This document shows positions 1 to 4,378 of a stretch of DNA of 5,952 nucleotides, one piece after another; the first letter of the stretch is position 1, and each line of letters opens with the position of its first letter. The translations under genes were made by a program, and so were the position numbers. The notes beneath the pieces are model-generated. The model searched no databases. It was not told the origin of the DNA and saw only the letters and a list, made by a program, of their open reading frames with translations. Source of the DNA: an uncultured Gallionellaceae bacterium (GTDB lineage: Bacteria > Pseudomonadota > Gammaproteobacteria > Burkholderiales > Sulfuricellaceae); assembly GCA_937873435.1 (NCBI GenBank), contig CALMWM010000141.1:1-5952 (forward strand). The letters are read 5' to 3'.

Positions 1-771
1 CAGGTGCAGGTAATCCTCGATATGGCTCTTGGGGGGAAGTATGCGGATCAGGGAGTCGTCGTGGACGAATTCGAAAACCCCTTCGATGGTTGCCTTGTCG
101 GCATCGCTGTGAAAGCTGATTTCGTAGCCGAAATAACAGGATTCCGGGTCCATCTCCCTGGCCGGGGGGAGCGCATCGCAGAGGGTGGAAATGCCGACGA
201 TCCTGCCCAGCGTTCCCAGGTAGCGGATGAATGACAGCGGGTCCATGCCGTTGCGCAAAACATCCGGGTTGAAGCGCAACGAGATGTGCCAGTTATCGGT
301 CGCCACCGACGCGCCGTTCAGCGTCTCCAGTTGGGCCTCGCTTGGCGGCGGCAGGTGTTTCTTGAGCGCTTCCTTGGGGGCATCCAGGTAAGCCGACAGC
401 ATGCCCACCAGGGTTGTGCCCGCGGCACGGTCGTCTTCGCTCAAGGTGTTTTCGCCTGCCGCAATGCCGTCCACCAGGGTGGCGATGTGGTCGCCGCAGG
501 AGAGCAGCAGTTCCACCATGTCGGCGCCGATTTCCAGCTTGCCCGCCCGCACCTTGTCGAGCACGCTTTCCACAACGTGGGTGAAGGCGACGATGTCGTC
601 CAGCCCGAATAGCCCGGCCGAGCCTTTGATGGTGTGCGCGGCGCGGAAGATGGCGTTGATGGCCTCGGTGTTGTCGCCGTCGGGACTGATGGCGAGCAGT
701 CCGTCTTCCATGCCCTGCAACAAATCGTGGCTTTCCACGATAAAGGTCTGTAGCGCCTGATCCAGATTCAT
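1..771 (-). CDS. cheA: Chemotaxis histidine kinase CheA, N-terminal part (cut by window edge)
   Basis: Cytoplasmic histidine kinase of a chemosensory array, which would take phosphate from ATP and pass it to CheY-type receivers. The reading frame has no stop and runs off the window at base 1, leaving 257 residues. Residues 1-105 form a P1/Hpt domain with the phospho-acceptor motif AAHTIKGSAG, phospho-histidine His46, followed by the helix around HVVESVLDKVR. Residues about 159-247 (from DNWHISLRFNPD to the EFVHDDSLIRIL segment) form a small mixed alpha/beta domain in the place of P2. It resembles the P2-like region of many proteobacterial and Geobacter CheA proteins rather than E. coli P2. 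Dimerisation, ATPase and CheW-like domains must lie beyond the edge. The ATG at 771 is supported by AGGAG at 781-785, nine bases upstream. It follows the STAS gene after 27 bases, so co-transcription is likely. Only one Hpt domain is seen. Confidence 0.95.
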   Translation of the reverse strand, partial: MNLDQALQTFIVESHDLLQGMEDGLLAISPDGDNTEAINAIFRAAHTIKGSAGLFGLDDIVAFTHVVESVLDKVRAGKLEIGADMVELLLSCGDHIATLVDGIAAGENTLSEDDRAAGTTLVGMLSAYLDAPKEALKKHLPPPSEAQLETLNGASVATDNWHISLRFNPDVLRNGMDPLSFIRYLGTLGRIVGISTLCDALPPAREMDPESCYFGYEISFHSDADKATIEGVFEFVHDDSLIRILPPKSHIEDYLHL

Positions 772-780
772 GATGTCGAG

Positions 781-785
781 CTCCT
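781..785 (-). promoter_or_regulatory. Ribosome binding site of cheA
   Basis: AGGAG on the minus strand, nine bases before the ATG at 771. It fixes the cheA start and lies in the 27-base gap after the STAS gene. Confidence 0.8.
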
Positions 786-798
786 GTCGTGGCCGTTT

Positions 799-1116
799 TC
801 ACGGCTTCCGGGAAGTAATGACCAGCGGGTCGCCGAAATAGGCGGTCATGTTGCACAAGTCCAGCACTTCCAGCACCGCAGCGCTGTGGCCGACCAGGTG
901 CAGGTCGCCGCCCCTGCCCTTGAATTCACGTTTGGCGAGGGCCAGCAACTGTAATCCGGCAGTGTCCATCTCGCTTACGCGGGACAGGTCGATTTCGGCT
1001 TCCTGGCATTGTTCGAGCAAATCCATCAATTGGCTTTTCGTTTCGATCGCCGTGAATATCGTGATTTCGCCTTCCGGGCGCAGGGTGCAGGGATTATTGT
1101 CGGTGGCCGAGGTCAT
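799..1116 (-). CDS. STAS-domain protein (anti-sigma factor antagonist-like), 105 aa
   Basis: A single STAS domain, the fold of SpoIIAA-type anti-sigma-factor antagonists, which usually act as phosphorylation-switched partner proteins in the cytoplasm. The core motif is DLSRVSEMDTAGLQLLALAK at residues 43-62. In SpoIIAA the motif reads D-S-S-G with the first Ser phosphorylated; here it is D51-T52-A53-G54, so Thr52 is the only phosphorylatable residue at that site. Sheet and helix elements before (EGEITIFTAIETKSQL) and after (DLHLVGHSAAVLEVLDL) fit the family, as does the length. The start at 1116 is chosen because AGGAG (1123-1127) lies six bases upstream and because the frame before it has no domain homology and overlaps the preceding cheY-like gene. 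It sits between a CheY gene (14-base gap) and cheA (27-base gap), so its role is probably in the chemosensory pathway rather than sigma-factor control. No RsbW-like kinase or PP2C phosphatase is seen nearby. Confidence 0.88.
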   Translation of the reverse strand: MTSATDNNPCTLRPEGEITIFTAIETKSQLMDLLEQCQEAEIDLSRVSEMDTAGLQLLALAKREFKGRGGDLHLVGHSAAVLEVLDLCNMTAYFGDPLVITSRKP

Positions 1117-1122
1117 GGCTTG

Positions 1123-1127
1123 CTCCT
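1123..1127 (-). promoter_or_regulatory. Ribosome binding site of the STAS gene
   Basis: AGGAG on the minus strand, six bases before the ATG at 1116. It decides against longer starts within the upstream gene. Confidence 0.8.
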
Positions 1128-1130
1128 GTT

Positions 1131-1499
1131 TTAAGGTAGAACCAGTTTGGCGACGGCGGTCAGCATCTGTTCGGGTTTGAACGGTTTGACTACCCAGGCT
1201 TTGGCGCCCGCTGCCTGGCCGGCGCTTTTCTTGTCCTCGCCCGCCTCGGTCGTCAGCATGATGACCGGGGTGAACTTGTAGCTGGGCAGTTTTTTCAGCT
1301 CTTGCACCAAGGTGATGCCATCCATGTTGGGCATGTTGACGTCGCTGATGATCAGGTGGATTTTCTGGCCGTTGAGTTTGCCCAGTGCATCCTTGCCGTC
1401 GCATGCTTCGGTCACTTCATAGCCGGCACCCTTGAGAGCAATCGCCACCACTTGGCGCAAGCTTGCCGAATCGTCGACGATCATGATGGTTTTAGCCAT
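1131..1499 (-). CDS. CheY-like single-domain response regulator, cheA-proximal copy (122 aa)
   Basis: A stand-alone receiver with no output domain, of typical CheY length. Acidic pocket Asp9/Asp10, phospho-acceptor Asp53 (IISDVNMP), conserved Thr83 (IMLTTEA) and Lys105 (VVKPF) are all present. Position 102, matching the signalling Tyr106 of E. coli CheY, is Trp. Residues D+2 (Asn55) and T+2 (Glu85) match the Asn59/Glu89 pair of E. coli CheY, which is known to influence dephosphorylation rate and CheZ action. It is the more CheY-like of the two neighbouring receivers and the likeliest target of the CheA encoded two genes downstream; whether its output is the flagellar motor, pili or something else cannot be read from the sequence. 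The start at 1499 has only a weak GGGA ribosome site about ten bases upstream and follows a 50-base AT-rich gap, the largest gap inside the chemosensory block. Confidence 0.93.
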   Translation of the reverse strand: MAKTIMIVDDSASLRQVVAIALKGAGYEVTEACDGKDALGKLNGQKIHLIISDVNMPNMDGITLVQELKKLPSYKFTPVIMLTTEAGEDKKSAGQAAGAKAWVVKPFKPEQMLTAVAKLVLP

Positions 1500-1549
1500 T
1501 TTTCATTTATCCCGTGCATGTTTTAAAAAAATCCCATCTTTTGTTCCAC

Positions 1550-1918
1550 TTACGCCTGGACAAAGCGGGAAACGATATTCAGTAACTTGTCCCGGTCGAA
1601 CGGCTTTTCCATCCATGCCTTGACGCCCGATTCACGCGCCTCCTGGCGCGAGGTTTCGTGGAAGCCGGCGGTGAGCATGACGATCGGTGCGAACTTGTGA
1701 TCCGGCAGTTGCCTTATTTTTTTCACGAATGTCATGCCATCCATGTGGGGCATATTGATGTCGCTGATGATGAGATGTACTTTCCGTCCGTTTAGCTTGA
1801 TCAACGCGTCGTCGCCGTCGACCGCTTCGATAAGCTCGTATCCCGCTCTCCTCAGGACGATGCCGGCGAGTTGCCGTAGCGAAGCCGAGTCATCCACGAT
1901 AAGTACGGTCTTGGTCAT
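1550..1918 (-). CDS. CheY-like single-domain response regulator, receptor-proximal copy (122 aa)
   Basis: A second stand-alone receiver of exactly the same length as its neighbour and identical at about half of its positions (my count is about 64 of 122), which suggests an old tandem duplication. Asp9/Asp10, phospho-acceptor Asp53 (IISDINMP), Thr83 (VMLTAGF) and Lys105 (MEKPF) are intact, so it should be phosphorylatable. Differences concentrate after Thr83 and in helix 4, the surface that usually meets partners: T+2 is Gly85 instead of Glu. Trp102 is shared. It starts at 1918, 11 bases after the receptor gene, with a G-rich Shine-Dalgarno that overlaps the receptor's stop codon, so the two are probably translated together. 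Possible roles are a phosphate sink, an adaptation component or a regulator of a different target; the sequence does not decide. Confidence 0.92.
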   Translation of the reverse strand: MTKTVLIVDDSASLRQLAGIVLRRAGYELIEAVDGDDALIKLNGRKVHLIISDINMPHMDGMTFVKKIRQLPDHKFAPIVMLTAGFHETSRQEARESGVKAWMEKPFDRDKLLNIVSRFVQA

Positions 1919-1923
1919 GACGT

Positions 1924-1931
1924 TCCCCCCT
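1924..1931 (-). promoter_or_regulatory. Ribosome binding site overlapping the receptor stop codon
   Basis: AGGGGGGA on the minus strand, five bases before the ATG at 1918. Its first two bases belong to the TAG stop of the receptor gene, an arrangement that favours coupled translation. Confidence 0.75.
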
Positions 1932-3150
1932 AAAAGAAGGTGATTTCATCCGAATCCGGCTTGGAAGCCGGCATTTCGCCACGATGGATGAGCCGCTGTT
2001 CGGTGGTGGAGTATCCCAGCGCCATCTCGTCGATCCAGCGCTTTGCATCGATTGCCGCCGTGCCGCAACTGGCGTTTTCCTTAAGGTGCTGCAGAATGCG
2101 GTTGTGCAATCCGTCGAGGTTGGCGCGCACGTGGGCCAATATCTGGCTGATGCGATCCTGAAATTGCAGGTGTACCAGCGTTTCGGCGATTTCCTCGCGT
2201 ATCCCGTCGCTTTCGCGGCGTAGCCGCGTGGAGGACTCGCAAATGCCGGAAGTGACCGATTCGAAATTGGCCAGTACCTTGCGGATGGTGTTTTCCGCCT
2301 CGTCTATGATGTGCCTGTCGTCCGTGGCGAATTTTTCCGCCATTCCGATGACACCGGTAATTGCGTTGTTGATGATGCCGACCTGCTCGGCCATTTTCTT
2401 GCCGGTATCGCTCGACAGATTCGACAGCTTGCGTACTTCGTCGGCCACCACTGCAAAGCCGCGTCCGGTTTCGCCGGCACGCGCTGCTTCGATGGCGGCG
2501 TTAAGCGCCAGCAGGTTGGTCTGGGTGGCGATTTCCGCGACCTGTACGGCCATTTTTTTCAGATCGTCGGTGTAGCCAACCAGGTTGTGAACGTCACGCA
2601 CCATTTCATTGCGTTTTTGCAGCGCCAGCCCCATTGCGCGGTTGACCGCCACCAGGTCGGCTTCGCTTCGTGCCAGCATCGTGACGACGCTGCTGTTGCT
2701 GTCGTCGTCTCCGCCAGCGGCCTGCTGCGCGGCGATCACCGAAGCGCGCAAGCGTTCGACGATGGCGGCGAAGCGCGCAGTTACGCCGACGATGCCATCT
2801 TCGGTCTGGCTGCGTGCCGTCTCGATCTGCCTCGACCAGAGCGGCATGACTTGCTTGAAAACCTGCTCCAGTCCGCCGATGCCGCCCTGCGCATACGCCG
2901 TCCGAAGCGCTTCGGCTATGGCCGCTTCGCTTTTGTTGGCGGCGCAAGCGCTTGCATTGCGCTGCTGGCGGGCATTCCACCAGCCGCATAGCAGCGTGGC
3001 GCAAGCGGCGATGGCGACGGCCGCCAAGGCGGAAGCGCCGAGTCCGACCACCGCCAGCAATGCCAGCGTGCCGGCCGATCCCGCTGCCAGCGGCGGCCCC
3101 CATGGAGCGAATCCGGTTGGCGCGATAGGGATGTTTTCGCTGGACATCAT
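1930..3150 (-). CDS. Methyl-accepting chemotaxis protein with membrane anchor and no ligand-binding domain (406 aa)
   Basis: A chemoreceptor that would form dimers and control CheA through CheW. Residues 27-58 are strongly hydrophobic (one long transmembrane helix or a tight hairpin), followed by the basic NARQQRN segment. There is no room for a periplasmic sensor and no clear HAMP domain. A region at about 99-135 (with PLWSRQIETARSQTED) precedes the signalling part. The receptor hairpin is unmistakable: TNLLALNAAIEAARAGE at about 211-227, then GRGFAVVADEVRKLS. The C-terminal helix carries LQFQDRISQIL at 328-338, similar to the catalytic DxxxQ motif of CheZ, and the protein ends in an acidic tail, DSDEITFF, without the CheR-binding NWETF-type pentapeptide. 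The start ATG at 3150 (a second ATG follows at once at 3147) has GGAG six bases upstream, within a TAGGAG that contains the stop of the preceding gene. What it senses is unknown; input may come from a partner protein or the membrane. Confidence 0.93.
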   Translation of the reverse strand: MMSSENIPIAPTGFAPWGPPLAAGSAGTLALLAVVGLGASALAAVAIAACATLLCGWWNARQQRNASACAANKSEAAIAEALRTAYAQGGIGGLEQVFKQVMPLWSRQIETARSQTEDGIVGVTARFAAIVERLRASVIAAQQAAGGDDDSNSSVVTMLARSEADLVAVNRAMGLALQKRNEMVRDVHNLVGYTDDLKKMAVQVAEIATQTNLLALNAAIEAARAGETGRGFAVVADEVRKLSNLSSDTGKKMAEQVGIINNAITGVIGMAEKFATDDRHIIDEAENTIRKVLANFESVTSGICESSTRLRRESDGIREEIAETLVHLQFQDRISQILAHVRANLDGLHNRILQHLKENASCGTAAIDAKRWIDEMALGYSTTEQRLIHRGEMPASKPDSDEITFF

Positions 3151-3156
3151 GCTTTT

Positions 3157-3162
3157 CTCCTA
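3157..3162 (-). promoter_or_regulatory. Ribosome binding site fused to the upstream stop codon
   Basis: TAGGAG on the minus strand: TAG ends the stand-alone receiver gene and the overlapping GGAG serves the receptor ATG at 3150. The arrangement implies translational coupling of the two genes. Confidence 0.75.
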
Positions 3163-3558
3163 TTGCGGCAAACTTGCCAACTTGTTGTCCTGGCTGCCGT
3201 TGTTCAGCCATTGCCATAACACTGCGCGCACCCGCATGAACTGGAAGGATTTGTCGAAAAAATAGTCTGCCCCGGCTTGCATGCAGCGCTTGACGTAAAA
3301 ATCGTCGGTGAAGTTGGTAAACACCATGACCTTGAGCGCAGGATTGCGTCTTTTGATGTTTTCCAGGACTCCTATCCCAGATCCGCTTTGCAGGCTGAGA
3401 TCGAGGATCACGACTTCGGGCTGCAATGCTTCGATTTTTTCGATGGCGCCATTTTCATCCACCGCATGACCGACCAGTACGGTACCGGGAATCTCTGACA
3501 GCATGAATTGCAGATGTTCGAGCATGAGCTCGGAATCTTCCACGATAAATACTTTCAT
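3160..3558 (-). CDS. Stand-alone response regulator receiver, NarL-type (132 aa)
   Basis: A receiver domain with no output domain. From the chosen start it has Glu7/Asp8, phospho-acceptor Asp53 (VVILDLSLQ), Thr81 (VMVFTNF) and Lys103 in FFDKSFQF, where the usual Lys-Pro is Lys-Ser. The DLSLQSGSGIGVL segment and the DKS motif place it nearer to NarL/LuxR-type receivers than to CheY, so it is not a third copy of the two CheY-like genes. The short tail after the last helix (about residues 119-132) has no recognisable domain. The start is uncertain: in-frame ATGs lie at 3600, 3573 and 3558, none with a good Shine-Dalgarno. The ATG at 3558 is chosen because the receiver fold begins there (MKVFIVEDSE). 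It is the first gene of the chemosensory block and is nine bases from the receptor gene. Its phosphodonor could be CheA or the PAS kinase upstream. Confidence 0.9.
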   Translation of the reverse strand: MKVFIVEDSELMLEHLQFMLSEIPGTVLVGHAVDENGAIEKIEALQPEVVILDLSLQSGSGIGVLENIKRRNPALKVMVFTNFTDDFYVKRCMQAGADYFFDKSFQFMRVRAVLWQWLNNGSQDNKLASLPQ

Positions 3559-3745
3559 TCTTCGGACTTTCATTGCGGTTTGACTGGCCGGAATGACCAT
3601 GGCTGAACTATCGCCGATTAGCTTGCGTATGGGGATCGGTGCTTGTCGGATTGTTCAGTAGGCGGAATGGGTACTTTGGGGTCGGTGTTTGTCCGATGAG
3701 GCAGCGGGAAGTGCCGTGGTGGGGGCGTTGTGCCGGGAAAGGCGG
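3559..3745 (-). promoter_or_regulatory. Intergenic region, possible promoter/operator of the chemosensory block
   Basis: The only sizeable gap in the window, between the NarL-type regulator's stop and the first receiver gene (shorter if that gene starts at 3600). It contains a two-copy imperfect 16-bp repeat. I see no convincing sigma-70 promoter and no GC-rich hairpin with a T-run, so neither a promoter nor a terminator can be asserted. Its position makes it the natural place for control of the downstream genes. Confidence 0.35.
3636..3697. repeat. Two-copy imperfect 16-bp direct repeat
   Basis: On the plus strand, TCGGTGCTTGTCGGAT at 3636-3651 and TCGGTGTTTGTCCGAT at 3682-3697 agree at 14 of 16 positions, with start points 46 bases apart. 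Both lie in non-coding DNA directly downstream of a DNA-binding regulator gene and upstream of the chemosensory block. I did not find a third copy in the window. Paired binding sites for a regulator are plausible but unproven. Confidence 0.5.
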
Positions 3746-4378
3746 CTATTCCGTTAGGCGCTTGTCGATAGCGTAATGCATCAGCTCAGCGTTGTTGCGC
3801 AACTGCATCTTCTCCAGGATGTGGGTGCGGTGGGTGCTGACGGTTTTCACACTCAAGGTCAGGATGTCGGCGATTTCCGAAACGGTTTTGGCCGAGGCGA
3901 GCAGCAGGAATATCTGGTACTCGCGATTCGACAAGGTTTCGTGCGAGCGTTTTTCCTCCGGTGCGCCAAGCTCGTTGGCGAGCATTTCGGCTACCGTCGC
4001 ACTGATGTATTTCTTGCCGCGCGCGACCCGGTGAATCGCCTCGACGACTTCTTCCGGTGCGCTTTCCTTGGTCATGTAACCGGCGGCGCCGGCCTTGATC
4101 AGGCGTATCGCATACTGATCCTCGGGGTAGATGCTGAGGATCAGCACCGGTAATCTCGGTTTTTCTTCGCGGATTTGCTTGAGGACTTCGATGCCGCTCT
4201 TGCCGGGCATGGCGATGTCGAGCAGGACGATGTCGCAGGCGGTATTGCGCATCTGGTGCAGGGCATCGGCGCCGTTGGCGGCTTCCGCCACCACCCGCAT
4301 TTCACCGTTTTCCTCGATGATTCGTTTCAATCCCTGGCGGATGATGGCGTGGTCGTCGGCGATCAAGATGCGGATCAT
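3746..4378 (-). CDS. NarL/FixJ (BvgA-like) response regulator with LuxR-type DNA-binding domain (210 aa)
   Basis: A transcription regulator switched by phosphorylation. Residues 1-120 are a receiver: Asp8/Asp9, phospho-acceptor Asp54 (VLLDIAMPG), Ser82 (LILSIYPEDQ) and Lys104 (YMTKESAPEE). Residues about 147-205 are a LuxR/GerE helix-turn-helix: LSNREYQIFLLLASAKTVSE leads into the recognition helix around SVKTVSTHRTHI. Length and layout are those of the NarL/FixJ family. The start at 4378 overlaps the kinase stop in ATGA, with GAGGAA five bases upstream, so the two are almost certainly a cognate pair made in fixed proportion. Its targets are unknown; the repeats in the gap just downstream of it are candidate sites. 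Confidence 0.95.
   Translation of the reverse strand: MIRILIADDHAIIRQGLKRIIEENGEMRVVAEAANGADALHQMRNTACDIVLLDIAMPGKSGIEVLKQIREEKPRLPVLILSIYPEDQYAIRLIKAGAAGYMTKESAPEEVVEAIHRVARGKKYISATVAEMLANELGAPEEKRSHETLSNREYQIFLLLASAKTVSEIADILTLSVKTVSTHRTHILEKMQLRNNAELMHYAIDKRLTE

Noticed and set aside
293..856. Minus-strand 187-codon frame overlapping cheA
   Set aside because: Out-of-phase with the CheA Hpt frame, Arg-rich, no recognisable domain, and it would overlap the STAS gene.
1117..1404. Extended N-terminus for the STAS protein, from an ATG at 1404
   Set aside because: The extra sequence is an out-of-phase reading of the CheY-like gene, and the ATG at 1116 has its own AGGAG at a proper distance.
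1526..1542. AT-rich inverted repeat (AAAAGAT-GGG-ATTTTTT on the minus strand) between the two CheY-like genes
   Set aside because: The stem is almost all A-T with one G-T pair and a three-base loop, too weak for a terminator; it might affect mRNA processing but nothing in the sequence shows this.
2311..2991. Long plus-strand open frame (226 codons) opposite the receptor gene
   Set aside because: It is antisense to a gene with unmistakable receptor motifs, has no domain resemblance and no convincing ribosome site; long antisense frames are expected opposite moderately GC-rich coding DNA.
2606..3217. Minus-strand open frame in another phase over the receptor N-terminus
   Set aside because: Arg/Gln/Gly-rich out-of-phase translation of the receptor gene with no domain features; the receptor frame explains the DNA.
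2609..3265. Second long plus-strand open frame (218 codons) opposite the receptor N-terminus and receiver C-terminus
   Set aside because: Low-complexity Ala/Ser-rich product that crosses two real genes on the other strand; a shadow frame.
3608..3615. Possible sigma-28 (flagellar) -10 element, GGCGATAG on the minus strand
   Set aside because: Only six of eight bases fit GCCGATAA and no TAAA-like -35 lies at the right distance; not enough to call a promoter.
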